Origin: Arsenicitalea aurantiaca
GTDB lineage: Bacteria; Pseudomonadota; Alphaproteobacteria; Rhizobiales; Devosiaceae
Direction: 5' to 3'
Length of the DNA stretch: 64,000 nt
NCBI RefSeq assembly: GCF_003994485.1
Contig: NZ_RZNJ01000005.1
Location: 1-64,000, forward strand
The translations under genes and the position numbers were made by a program. Each line of letters starts with the position of its first letter. Positions within the stretch are counted from its first letter, which is position 1. Positions 16,170 to 24,422 of the stretch are shown here, one piece after another. Under the pieces are notes generated by a model that made no database searches, was not told the DNA's origin, and was given only the letters and a program-made list of their open reading frames with translations.

Positions 16170-16710
16170 CTAGATCGACTTCGGCAATTGGGAGAGCGTC
16201 GTGATCTCGAGGTCGGGCGTAACGCCGGCTTCGGGGGGAAGTGGGGCGCGCAGGCGGTTGCACCAGATGCCTTTCATGCCGAGGCGTTTAGGTGCGAGGA
16301 CGTCCCATACCAGATCGTCCCCGATCATCATGGCATCCTCCGGCGCGATCTGCAGCGCGGCGAGGGTATCCACATAGGCCCGCCCATCGGGCTTGCCGAA
16401 GCCGGCCTCCTCCTCGACCTGGATGTGATCGAACCGGTGCCGAAGCCCGAACCGGTCGATCTTGGCGTACTGCACTTCCGCCGCGCCGTTGGTTACGAGG
16501 CACAGTTTTATGCCGCGCCCGCGGAAATGATCGATGACATCAATCGCGTCGGGATAAAGATACATGTTCGCCTCCCGATAGGCGGCGTAGTGGTCGGCGA
16601 TGTCGTCGGCGACGTGTTCGAGGCCATGGAAGTCAGCGGCGGTCAGGGCGTCGCGTACCGCCGCGCGGCGTGTGCTGGCAGCCTGCAGACGCCATCGGCG
16701 GATTGCGGGC
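16170..16710 (-). pseudogene. HAD-family hydrolase, 5'-truncated
   Basis: About 170 residues match the C-terminal part of an HAD-superfamily hydrolase: a helical cap (RWRLQAASTRRAAVRDAL, HYAAYREANMYLYPDAI), motif II LVTNGAA, the lysine region FGKPDGRAY and motif IV MMIGDDLVWDVLAPKRLGM. The N-terminal motif I (DxDGT) with the nucleophilic aspartate is absent. Instead the reading frame enters an unrelated stretch overlapping the region before the gene at 16771. Without motif I the product cannot be a normal phosphatase, so it is called a remnant. Confidence 0.7.
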
Positions 16711-16770
16711 AAGTGGTGGAACCTGCTCGCGCATGACGGATTGGCCTCCTGTCGAACTCTTGGAGGATGC

Positions 16771-16959
16771 ATGTCCAGAAGCGGGAACAATCGCAGGATA
16801 CTGATCGCGGTAATCGGCGCGTTTGTTGCTGCGCTGATCGTCGGATATCTGACGCTCTTTGCAGAAACGAGCGGCATCATGCCCGGTGATGATGGTGTTC
16901 CCGATGACGGCGCGGCGATGGAAGCCGGGCCCGGAGGTTCGGAGCAGGGAGCGCCGTGA
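16771..16959 (+). CDS. Small membrane protein with acidic tail
   Basis: A 62-residue protein with basic start SRSGNNRR, one hydrophobic helix (about 10-30, ILIAVIGAFVAALIVGYL) and an acidic, glycine-rich tail. GGAGG lies 4 nt before the ATG. It ends 4 nt before the DUF421 gene and is likely co-expressed. Function unknown. Confidence 0.6.
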   Translation: MSRSGNNRRILIAVIGAFVAALIVGYLTLFAETSGIMPGDDGVPDDGAAMEAGPGGSEQGAP

Positions 16960-16963
16960 CCTG

Positions 16964-17443
16964 ATGAACTGGACAGACATGCTGTTTCAAGGCTGGGAGG
17001 GCATTTTCAGAACCCTCCTGGTCGGGGTTCTCGCCTATGTGTCGCTCATCGCGTTCCTGCGCATCTCGGGCAAGCGCACTCTCGCCAAGCTGAACGCCTT
17101 CGATCTGGTCGTAACGGTGGCGCTGGGCTCCACACTCTCGGCCATTCTCGTGCAGGAAAGCATTGCGCTGGCCGAGGGGACGACGGCGCGGGTTCTGCTC
17201 ATTTCCCTGCAATACGCGGTTACGGCCTTCTCGGTGCGCTCGGCGCGTTTCGCCAAGGCCGTCCGTTCGGAGCCGGCACTGCTGGCGCGCCATGGCGCGT
17301 TCATCCCCGGCGCCATGCGTCGGCAGCGGGTGACCGAGGACGAGGCGCTGAGCGCAGTCCGGGCGGGCGGCGGGGAGAGTATCGATGCGGTGGAAAGCCT
17401 TGTGCTCGAAAGCGATGGCTCGATCAGCGTGCAGCTTCGATAG
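16964..17443 (+). CDS. DUF421/YetF-type membrane protein
   Basis: A 159-residue protein of the DUF421 family. Two or three membrane helices (near 12-35 and 50-75) are followed by the cytosolic domain with AFIPGAMRRQRVTEDEALSA (as AFIPGAMRRQRV and TEDEALSA) and a C-terminal VESLVLESDGSISV, which is the family's usual ending. It follows the 62-residue membrane protein after 4 nt. Its 3' end overlaps the end of the opposing kinase gene by 20 nt. The function of the family is not settled. Confidence 0.85.
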   Translation: MNWTDMLFQGWEGIFRTLLVGVLAYVSLIAFLRISGKRTLAKLNAFDLVVTVALGSTLSAILVQESIALAEGTTARVLLISLQYAVTAFSVRSARFAKAVRSEPALLARHGAFIPGAMRRQRVTEDEALSAVRAGGGESIDAVESLVLESDGSISVQLR

Positions 17444-18353
17444 GCTCTCGGTCCGCTAGAAACGCTTCGCATACGGCCCGCGAGGGCATTCCGTCCCAGC
17501 CGCGGGGGTCGGCGCACTTCAGAGCCGCGACCGCCGAGGCGAAGCGCGCTGCCGAAAGGTGCGATCCCCCTTCGGCAATGGCCAGCGCGTATGCGCCATG
17601 GAAAACGTCTCCGACGCCATTGGTGTTAATGGCGGCGACCGAAAAGGCGGGCATTTCTGCCATTGTGCCCTTGTGGAGCCAGAGCGAGCCGCTTTCCCCG
17701 CAAGTGACCCCGAGGACAGCATCTTCGGGGGCGATCTCTGCGGCAGCCCGGAGGCCCCGGGCAGCGGAGTGCTCCTTGGTGAGTTCCCTCAAACCCTGCT
17801 GGGAAAAAATCGTGTGCGCAGCGCGGGCAACTAGCTGCGGCAGGGCCTCGACGCTGCCGGCATCAGCGTCAAGGATCGTGGGTATCCCGACGCTTCGGGC
17901 ACGCTCGAACGCCCAGAGGCTGCCTTCGGGCCACCGGACGTCTCCAAGGATCGCGTCGGCTCTTCCCAGACGATCGGGGTCGAGATGCTGGGTGTCGGCA
18001 GGCATGTGGCCGCGGAAGTTCGTGAGTGCGCGGTCTCCGGCAGCGTCGATGTGTACCGTGGAGGTTGCCGTGCGGCCCCTGGTGCAGATGCGCAGTCCCG
18101 ACACATCGATCCCGGCTCGCTCGAGCTCGGCAAGCGTCGTCCGACCTGTAGGGTCATCTCCGATGCGCGCCCAGAGTGTGGCTCTGGCTCCAAGCGCTGC
18201 AATTGCAGCGGCGGCCGTCGCGGCCATGCCGCCGCCCCGTTCGCGATAGTCGGAAGCGACGCTTTTGCCCGCGCCGTGCGGCAGTGCGTCGACGTAGAAG
18301 ATGCGGTCGAGAACGACGCCGCCCACGCAGATGATCGAAAGTGTTCTGGTCAT
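17424..18353 (-). CDS. PfkB-family sugar kinase, resembling sulfofructose kinase YihV
   Basis: A 309-residue ribokinase-family kinase. GGGMAATAAAAIAALGA near residues 40-56 is the substrate-side signature and NTNGVGDVFHG (243-253) the ATP-side one, with catalytic base D249. The first residue of the latter is N where most members have D. LGDVRWPE near 136-143 and LDADAG resemble the YihV subgroup. It would phosphorylate a ketose at carbon 1, feeding the class II aldolase downstream in the cluster. It is the last gene of a leftward pair with dctP. The sugar itself is not known. Confidence 0.85.
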   Translation of the reverse strand: MTRTLSIICVGGVVLDRIFYVDALPHGAGKSVASDYRERGGGMAATAAAAIAALGARATLWARIGDDPTGRTTLAELERAGIDVSGLRICTRGRTATSTVHIDAAGDRALTNFRGHMPADTQHLDPDRLGRADAILGDVRWPEGSLWAFERARSVGIPTILDADAGSVEALPQLVARAAHTIFSQQGLRELTKEHSAARGLRAAAEIAPEDAVLGVTCGESGSLWLHKGTMAEMPAFSVAAINTNGVGDVFHGAYALAIAEGGSHLSAARFASAVAALKCADPRGWDGMPSRAVCEAFLADREPIEAAR

Positions 18354-18409
18354 CCTTGCCGGATCCTGCCGTTCGGTGGAGCGGGACCGCCAGCGGCGGC
18401 CCCTTCAGC

Positions 18410-19387
18410 CTATTGGATGGCCGCGATTTCCTCGGCGGTCGTCACCGACCAATCCTCGGCAAAGAGCCGATCGATCGCGGGCCGCACCTTTTCCATGAAG
18501 CCCGCATAGTCGGGCTCAGTAATCTGCATGCCGGCCTCGACAAGCACGCCGCGCAGCCGTTCCTCGCTCGCCAAAGCCAGTTCGTCGCCATAGGCAAGAG
18601 CCTCGCTCGCTGCCGTGTCGATAATTTCGCGATGGGCGTCCGACAGTCCAGCGTAAAAATCTTCGTTCATCATCCAGAGCGAAGTCGCATAGAGGTGGCC
18701 GGTCAGTGCCAGGTGCGACTGCGCCTCATGCAGGTTGAACGTGTAGATCTGATCGAAGGGGCCATCGGAAGCCGAGACGGTGCCGAGCCGCAGCGAGGTG
18801 AAAAGCTCCGGCAACGCGATCGGAACGACGACGGCCCCGGTCTCGGTGAAGGCCTCGATGAAGGGCTTGGACTGGCCCATGCGGATGCGCATGCCTTCCA
18901 TATCCTCGACCGAATTGATCGGATCGTTGGACGTGAGATGCCGATAGCCGCGTCCCATCATGCCCAGGGCGCGCACGCCGTGCTCGGCCTCGAAGATCTC
19001 GCGCACCTCATCACCCAGCTCGCTCTGCCAGGTGGCATAGACGTGGTCGCGATCGCGGAAGACGAAGGGCGCATCGAAGAAGGAATAGGCCGGGGCCAGG
19101 GACACGATCGGATAGGTGCCGAAGACGGCCATCTCGATCTCGCCGATCTTGAGGGCCTCTAGATTGTCGCGCTCGCCGCCCATCTGGCCACCCGGGAAGT
19201 AACGCACCGCGATCTCCCCGCCGGAGCGCTCGCTGACGAGTTCGCCGAAACGTTCGGCGGCCTGCATCATGTCGGTGTCCGCATTGAAGGCGCTGGCCAG
19301 CTGTATCGTCACCGATTGCGCCAGAGCAGGGCCGGCCAGCGTGCCGCCGACGCAGGCGGCGACGACGAGTTTCGTCCAGAATTTCAT
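18410..19387 (-). CDS. dctP: TRAP transporter substrate-binding protein (DctP)
   Basis: A 325-residue periplasmic protein with an N-terminal signal peptide (FWTKLVVAACVGGTLAGPALA) of 20-22 residues. It shows the TRAP SBP pattern: QLASAFNADTDMMQAAERF, GEIEMAVFG, GMRIRMGQSKPF and LHEAQSHLALTG. The start at 19387 follows the family N-terminus. It is divergent from dctQ, which lies across a regulatory region with an inverted repeat. With the dctQM genes it forms a complete TRAP importer, presumably for a sugar or sugar acid handled by the nearby kinase and aldolase. Confidence 0.92.
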   Translation of the reverse strand: MKFWTKLVVAACVGGTLAGPALAQSVTIQLASAFNADTDMMQAAERFGELVSERSGGEIAVRYFPGGQMGGERDNLEALKIGEIEMAVFGTYPIVSLAPAYSFFDAPFVFRDRDHVYATWQSELGDEVREIFEAEHGVRALGMMGRGYRHLTSNDPINSVEDMEGMRIRMGQSKPFIEAFTETGAVVVPIALPELFTSLRLGTVSASDGPFDQIYTFNLHEAQSHLALTGHLYATSLWMMNEDFYAGLSDAHREIIDTAASEALAYGDELALASEERLRGVLVEAGMQITEPDYAGFMEKVRPAIDRLFAEDWSVTTAEEIAAIQ

Positions 19388-19474
19388 CTTCTCTCTCCCT
19401 TTTCGGCCCACATCCCGGACAGGGACGCGTCGCCAGATACACCCAGCCAACATAAATCCGCATGATCTGTCAAC

Positions 19475-19496
19475 TCTCCACTTATTTGCGTGGAGA
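19475..19496. promoter_or_regulatory. Inverted repeat TCTCCAC / GTGGAGA, candidate operator
   Basis: Exact 7-bp arms (19475-19481 and 19490-19496) around 8 nt, in the divergent region between dctP and dctQ. The DeoR-family regulator of the same cluster (22400-23212) is the most likely protein to bind it. Confidence 0.5.
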
Positions 19497-19617
19497 TATG
19501 TGGTCTTATGTGAAATTCTGCATTTACTCAGGGTGCGCCGGGCGCTAGAAGCGAAAGGCATGAGGGAGAGGAGGCTCAGATGCACAGATGGGGTCACGAC
19601 GTGACAGGACGAGCGCG

Positions 19618-20133
19618 ATGAAGGCGATCGATGCCATTGCCCGTTTCTATGTCCGGGTGGTCGATGGGTTGGCGCGGCTCATAAGCCCGGTGCTCGGTGC
19701 ACTCTTTATCCTGCTCGCAGGTCTCGTCGTCCTGCAGATCCTTGGCCGAATGGCACGGGTTTCCCTGCCCTGGACCGAGGAATTGGGGCGGATGGTCTTC
19801 ATCTACATCATCTATCTGGGCGCCTCCTCGGCCTATTACGACAAGCTGATGATCACCATCGACACGGTGCCCGAGATATTTCCGCGGCTCGGTCGCATTC
19901 TGCAGCCGCTGGTGGCGGTCACTTCCTTCCTCATCGTCTCCTTCCTGTTCGTCGCCAGCTTTTCCATCATGCGCTCGAGCTGGAACACATCGCTTGCGAC
20001 ACTTGGCTGGGTCTCCAATGGCTGGTTCTACGTCGCCTTCGCGCTCGGGTTCGGGCTCATGATCGTCTATTCGGTCGCCCACCTCGCCAAATGGCACCTT
20101 AAGCTCGATCGCGAGCCGGGAGCGCCGGCATGA
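19618..20133 (+). CDS. dctQ: TRAP transporter small membrane subunit (DctQ)
   Basis: A 171-residue protein with four membrane helices. It carries the DctQ pattern WTEELGRMVFIYIIYLGAS. It links the binding protein with the DctM permease. The start at 19618 removes ten residues of an upstream in-frame extension without homology. The stop overlaps dctM's start (ATGA). Confidence 0.9.
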   Translation: MKAIDAIARFYVRVVDGLARLISPVLGALFILLAGLVVLQILGRMARVSLPWTEELGRMVFIYIIYLGASSAYYDKLMITIDTVPEIFPRLGRILQPLVAVTSFLIVSFLFVASFSIMRSSWNTSLATLGWVSNGWFYVAFALGFGLMIVYSVAHLAKWHLKLDREPGAPA

Positions 20134-21410
20134 CCTACGCTTATGTCGGAGTGCTCTTTCTTCTCTTCGCCCTCGCGGTCCCGGTAGCGTTCGCGCTCGC
20201 GGGCACCTCGATCATCCTCACGATCATGGAGCGGGGGTTCGACTTCAACGCCGGGTTCCTCGTGCAGCGGGCCGTGTCGGGGCTCGACAATTTCCTGCTG
20301 CTCTCGGTGCCGTTCTTTCTCTACACCGGCCGGGTGATGAACGCGGGCGGGATCACCGAGCGCATCTTCCGCTTCGCGCGCGCGCTGGTGGGCTCGATGC
20401 GGGGCGGCCTCGCCCAGGTCAACATCATGGCGAGCATCATTTTCGCCGGCATGAGCGGCACTGCAGTTTCGGACGCCGCAGGGCTCGGCACCATCGTCAT
20501 CAAGGCGATGCGCGAGGCCGGCTACAAGGATGACTTCTCGGTCGCGGTCACTGCGGCGTCTTCCACCATTGGCCCGCTCATCCCGCCGTCCGTACCCCTC
20601 GTCATATACGCGCTGATGACCGGCGTCTCAGTCGGGGGCATCCTGCTCGCAGGCCTGATCCCCGGGCTGATCATGGGCGTCGCCCTCATGATCTACGTTG
20701 CCATCTATGCGCGGGTCAAAGGCCTCCCCGCCGGCGAAGCCTTCAGCGGCCGCGAACTGGTGACCAGCTTCAGGTCGGGCCTGCCCGCGCTGCTTACGCC
20801 CGTCATCATCGTCGGCGGCATCGTCACCGGCATCGCGACCCCCACCGAAGCCTCGGCCGTCGCGGCGGTCTATGCGACGATCCTTGCGCTCTTTGTCTAC
20901 CGGGCGACCAGCTTGCGGGAGATCTTCTCGATCGCCAAGGCGACCGTCATCGATACCGGCACGATCATGCTCATCGTCTCGATGGCGATGATCTATGGCT
21001 ATCTCGTCACGCGCGCCGGCATCACCTCGGCCATGGCTTCGGGCATCGCCTCGATCTCCACCGATCCGATTGTCGTCATGCTGTTGCTCGTCGGCTTCCT
21101 CATGATCGTGGGCTGTTTCCTCGAGGGCACTGCGGCAATCATCATCCTCTCCCCCGTGCTGCTGCCGGTCATGATCGCGACTGGGATCGACCCCATGCAT
21201 TTCGGCGTGGTGATGGTGCTGACGCTGATGCTGGGCCTGCTGACGCCGCCCTTCGGCATGGTGCTCTTCGTGCTGGCGCGCATATCCGGAGTGCCGTTGC
21301 ACGTGATCGTCCGGGCGGTGCTGCCTTTCCTGCTGCCCCTGCTGCTGGTCGTGCTGCTGCTCATCCTCTTTCCACCCATCGTCACCTTCCTCCCCAGTAT
21401 CGCTTTCTAG
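20130..21410 (+). CDS. dctM: TRAP transporter large permease (DctM)
   Basis: A 426-residue polytopic membrane protein with about 12 helices, usual for DctM. GMSGTAVSDAAGLGTI and IPPSVPLVIY are family motifs; LTPPFGMVLFV lies near the end. It imports the substrate with sodium. The start overlaps dctQ by 4 nt, and the aldolase gene follows after 14 nt. Confidence 0.93.
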   Translation: MTYAYVGVLFLLFALAVPVAFALAGTSIILTIMERGFDFNAGFLVQRAVSGLDNFLLLSVPFFLYTGRVMNAGGITERIFRFARALVGSMRGGLAQVNIMASIIFAGMSGTAVSDAAGLGTIVIKAMREAGYKDDFSVAVTAASSTIGPLIPPSVPLVIYALMTGVSVGGILLAGLIPGLIMGVALMIYVAIYARVKGLPAGEAFSGRELVTSFRSGLPALLTPVIIVGGIVTGIATPTEASAVAAVYATILALFVYRATSLREIFSIAKATVIDTGTIMLIVSMAMIYGYLVTRAGITSAMASGIASISTDPIVVMLLLVGFLMIVGCFLEGTAAIIILSPVLLPVMIATGIDPMHFGVVMVLTLMLGLLTPPFGMVLFVLARISGVPLHVIVRAVLPFLLPLLLVVLLLILFPPIVTFLPSIAF

Positions 21411-21424
21411 CCAGAGAGACCCAG

Positions 21425-22345
21425 ATGTCCGAAACGAACACGATTTCCGCGCAGGCCCGCCCGCTGGCCGACGTCCTTGCAGTCGCGACGCGCCACCGGT
21501 TCGCGGTCGGATCGTTCTCTCCGCGCTACACGGCGATGATCGATCCGATCCTGCGGGCGGCCGAACAGCTGCGGTCCCCGCTGATCGTGCAGATCTCCCA
21601 GCGCGAGATGCAGCGCTACGGCATAGCGCCGGACGAATTCGGGGCCGCCTTCCGCGCGGCTCTCGACCGGGTCGGCACGACTGTGCCAGTGGTGCTCCAT
21701 CTCGACCATTCCTTCGAGCTCGAGGTTCTTCAGGCAGCGATCGCGGCGGGCTTCACCTCCGTGATGATGGATGGATCGGCCAAGCCGTTCGAAGAGAATG
21801 TCGAGATTTCGGCCCAGGCGGCCGAACTTGCCCACAGCCATGGCGTCTCGGTCGAATGCGAGCTCGGCAAGATCGGTACCACCGATTTCGTCGAGACCGA
21901 CAAGGACGAGGAACACTATACCGTGCCCGAGGAGGCCGCCGAATTCGTCCGACGCACGGGCGTCGATGCGCTTGCCGTTTCGGTCGGCACGGCGCACGGG
22001 CTCTACATCGTCAAGGCGCCCAAGATCGATTTCGACAGGCTTCGCGCCATACGGGCGTTGAGCGATGTGCATCTGGTCTTGCATGGCGGTTCGGGCGTGC
22101 CTGCCGAGATGATCCAGGAAGCGGTGCAGCTCGAGGGCGGCGGCATCTCGAAGGTCAACATCGCCACCGACCTCGAGGAAGCGCTGCTCGCCTCCCTCGG
22201 CCGCACGGTGCGCATGACCAACGCCGAGTGTTCGGCTCTCCCGCCCGAAGAGCTTCGCCGGGCTGAAGCTGCAGTTGAGGAAACCGTCGCGGCAAAGATC
22301 ACCTCTTTTCTCTGCAGCGCAGACAAGGCGTCGCTCTTCAACTAG
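21425..22345 (+). CDS. Class II ketose-bisphosphate aldolase
   Basis: A 306-residue zinc-dependent aldolase. It has VLHLDHSFELE with D94 and H95, DGSAKPFEENV, VECELGKIG, AVSVGTAHG and LVLHGGSGVP, all typical of fructose/tagatose-bisphosphate and related aldolases. It would cleave a phosphorylated ketose into dihydroxyacetone phosphate and an aldehyde. The specificity within the family is not readable. It is 14 nt after dctM and is followed by a DeoR regulator 54 nt away. Confidence 0.92.
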   Translation: MSETNTISAQARPLADVLAVATRHRFAVGSFSPRYTAMIDPILRAAEQLRSPLIVQISQREMQRYGIAPDEFGAAFRAALDRVGTTVPVVLHLDHSFELEVLQAAIAAGFTSVMMDGSAKPFEENVEISAQAAELAHSHGVSVECELGKIGTTDFVETDKDEEHYTVPEEAAEFVRRTGVDALAVSVGTAHGLYIVKAPKIDFDRLRAIRALSDVHLVLHGGSGVPAEMIQEAVQLEGGGISKVNIATDLEEALLASLGRTVRMTNAECSALPPEELRRAEAAVEETVAAKITSFLCSADKASLFN

Positions 22346-22399
22346 ACCTCCGTCCAGCATTGCATTGATACTGCTGCCCGATCCTTGGATGGATGCCCG

Positions 22400-23212
22400 A
22401 TGAGCAAGACCCGACCCGAGCCCGATCCCCGCAGCTTCCTGCCTGCCGAACGGCTGACCGCCATCGCCGATCGGCTGGCGGCGCGGGGCGTCGTGCGGGT
22501 CGACGACATCGCAACCGAACTGGCCGTGTCGACCGAAACGGTGCGGCGGGACCTGAAGGCGCTCGCACAGCGGGGGCAGGCAGAAATCGTTCGCGGTGGC
22601 GCAAGGCTGCTGGGCGGAAAGCCGGATGCAGCGCGGGCGCCGCTCCCTCCGGTCGATCAGCGCAGCTTCGTGCACCGCACCGAAAAGGAGGCGATCGGGC
22701 GAGAGGCCGCGGGACTGGTCGCCGATGGGCAGGTGGTGTTGCTCGATGGCGGATCGACCACGGCGGCAGTGGCACGAAGCCTCGCGGTCAGGCGCGAATT
22801 GACGGTGATCACGAACAACCTCGTCATCGCCCAGGAGATGGCCGGGCATAACCATTGGCGGATTCATGTCGTCGGCGGGGAGCTTTCACCCTCCTCGATG
22901 AGCCTTGTGGGCCTGCACGCCATAAGGGAGCTGCGCGATGCCGCCGTCGACATCGCCTTTCTGGGGGCCGCCGGCGTGACGCCACGCCAGGAGTTCACGA
23001 GCGCCGATCCGGTCGAATCCGAACTCAAGCGCGCCATGATGGCTATCGCGCGCAAGGTCGTGATCGTTGCGGACGCCACCAAGCTGCATACAAGCGGATT
23101 TTCGACCTTCGCCAGCGCGCAGGACGTAGATCTGTTCATCACCACCCGGCCCGAAGAGGGGCGCCCGGATGCCGAAGCCCTTTCGGGCATCGAAATCATC
23201 TATGCGGAGTAG
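22400..23212 (+). CDS. DeoR-family transcriptional regulator
   Basis: A 270-residue regulator. The N-terminal helix-turn-helix (about 15-65) has VRVDDIATELAVSTETVRRDL, written as VRVDDIATELAVS and TETVRRDL, followed by an effector domain (75-265) with VLLDGGSTTAAVA, VVGGELSP and VIVADATKL. Members sense phosphorylated sugars and repress the neighbouring catabolic operon. The chosen ATG (22400) starts at MSKTRPEP; an in-frame TTG lies 15 nt upstream. It sits in the operon of the aldolase and TRAP genes. The inverted repeat at 19475 is a plausible target. Confidence 0.9.
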   Translation: MSKTRPEPDPRSFLPAERLTAIADRLAARGVVRVDDIATELAVSTETVRRDLKALAQRGQAEIVRGGARLLGGKPDAARAPLPPVDQRSFVHRTEKEAIGREAAGLVADGQVVLLDGGSTTAAVARSLAVRRELTVITNNLVIAQEMAGHNHWRIHVVGGELSPSSMSLVGLHAIRELRDAAVDIAFLGAAGVTPRQEFTSADPVESELKRAMMAIARKVVIVADATKLHTSGFSTFASAQDVDLFITTRPEEGRPDAEALSGIEIIYAE

Positions 23213-23215
23213 ATC

Positions 23216-23872
23216 ATGAACACGCATCGCCTCGCCGTGCTGCACACTGTCGGAGGGCTGGTCGAGCGCTTCAAGCCGATGATCGCAGGGCGCTACCCCG
23301 AGCTCGACACCTTCCACATGCTCGATGAAAGTCTGCTGCAGGACCTCATGCGGCATGGTCCTTCGGAGGGGATTACCGAAAGGGTGAAGCTTCATGTCGA
23401 GGCGGCGGAGCGTGCCGGAGCGACGCTTCTTCTTTTTACATGCTCTTCGACCTCGCCGGCGGTCGACGCCATCCGGCCGAAGACGACGCTCCCCATCGTC
23501 AAGATCGACGATGCAATGGCTGCACGGGCGGTCACAAGCGGCAGCCGCATCGGCATCATGTGCACCACCAACAGCACGGTCAGCGCCAGCCGAGCCCTGA
23601 TCGAACAACATGCCCAATGGGCAGGCCGGTCGGTGGCTGTCGAGACCGATCTGGCAGGCGATGCCTTCAAGGCGCTCAGCGCAGGCGACCGGGGGACCCA
23701 TGACGCCATTGTTTCGGAGCGCGCTCAGGCACTGGCCGCGCGCTCCGATGTTCTGGTCCTTGCTCAGGCCTCGATGGCTCATTTGAGGGACGCACTCGCC
23801 GAGCAGTGCGAGGTTCCGGTTCTCGCGAGCCCAGAACTCTGCGTCGATGATCTCGGCAATCATCTCCGCTAG
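23216..23872 (+). CDS. Aspartate/glutamate racemase-family protein
   Basis: A 218-residue protein of the Asp/Glu/hydantoin racemase superfamily. LLFTCSSTSPAV near residues 71-82 holds the first catalytic cysteine C76; a second cysteine is at C209 (ASPELCVDDL). It starts 4 nt after the DeoR gene, so it is in the same operon. Other family members act as maleate isomerases or decarboxylases, so racemase activity is not certain. Confidence 0.8.
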   Translation: MNTHRLAVLHTVGGLVERFKPMIAGRYPELDTFHMLDESLLQDLMRHGPSEGITERVKLHVEAAERAGATLLLFTCSSTSPAVDAIRPKTTLPIVKIDDAMAARAVTSGSRIGIMCTTNSTVSASRALIEQHAQWAGRSVAVETDLAGDAFKALSAGDRGTHDAIVSERAQALAARSDVLVLAQASMAHLRDALAEQCEVPVLASPELCVDDLGNHLR

Positions 23873-23898
23873 GGCGCTGGATCATTTTGGCGGATCTT

Positions 23899-24186
23899 CT
23901 AAGTCCGGCCCAGACCGATCATGAAAAGGGCTGCCAGCATGACAAGCGCCGCCATGCCGAAGTAGAGCAGGGTCGGATCGATATGGGCCGACCGTCGCAC
24001 CTGCGGCGCTGCGATCTCCGCTCCGGCCGCCATGCGCCGTTCTTCGCGGCTCGGCGATTTCCCAGCTGCTTCGTCATCGGTGCCGAGTGGCGCAGCGGCG
24101 GGATCGGGATAAGCGACCTTGTCGGATGAACCGCCTTTGTCGATGTGGTCGCGAAGCTGGTCGCTGGTGGGGACGGTATCGGGCAT
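23899..24186 (-). CDS. Small protein with C-terminal membrane helix
   Basis: A 95-residue protein. The N-terminal 70 residues are hydrophilic, and one helix near the end (LLYFGMAALVMLAALFMIGL) makes it tail-anchored. AAGGAG lies before the ATG at 24186. A near-perfect EcfG promoter is present upstream (24212-24236), so general-stress control is likely. No domain is recognised. Confidence 0.65.
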   Translation of the reverse strand: MPDTVPTSDQLRDHIDKGGSSDKVAYPDPAAAPLGTDDEAAGKSPSREERRMAAGAEIAAPQVRRSAHIDPTLLYFGMAALVMLAALFMIGLGRT

Positions 24187-24211
24187 CCGGCACTCCTTGT
24201 GTCGCCACAGG

Positions 24212-24236
24212 AACGGCCAGCGGTCCCCGCTGTTCC
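24212..24236 (-). promoter_or_regulatory. EcfG-type stress promoter
   Basis: Read leftward, GGAAC (24236-24232), exactly 16 nt, then CGTT (24215-24212). This is a perfect match to the EcfG consensus GGAAC-N16/17-CGTT, 26 nt before the start of the 95-residue membrane protein gene. Confidence 0.6.
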
Positions 24237-24422
24237 CGCAGGGGACCTCCTGCCAACTTGGAGCGGGGCGGATTATCCGATCGCTGCGCGAGACGGCCCT
24301 CGCCGTGCGCAAGGGCGGTCGGCTCTCGAGTCCCGGCGCAAAGTGCGGCTAGCGGTCCAATGAGATCGCCACCGCCCATCTTCAGGTTTCCTGCCGGCCT
24401 GCGGGAAGCAATAAGCCTTTGG

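Noticed and set aside
16720-16745. GGAAC before the 62-residue membrane protein as an EcfG promoter
   Set aside because: At 16 nt spacing the sequence is GATT, not CGTT.
21407-22867. 486-codon reverse frame over aldolase and DeoR genes
   Set aside because: The forward genes carry full family motifs; the reverse translation does not.
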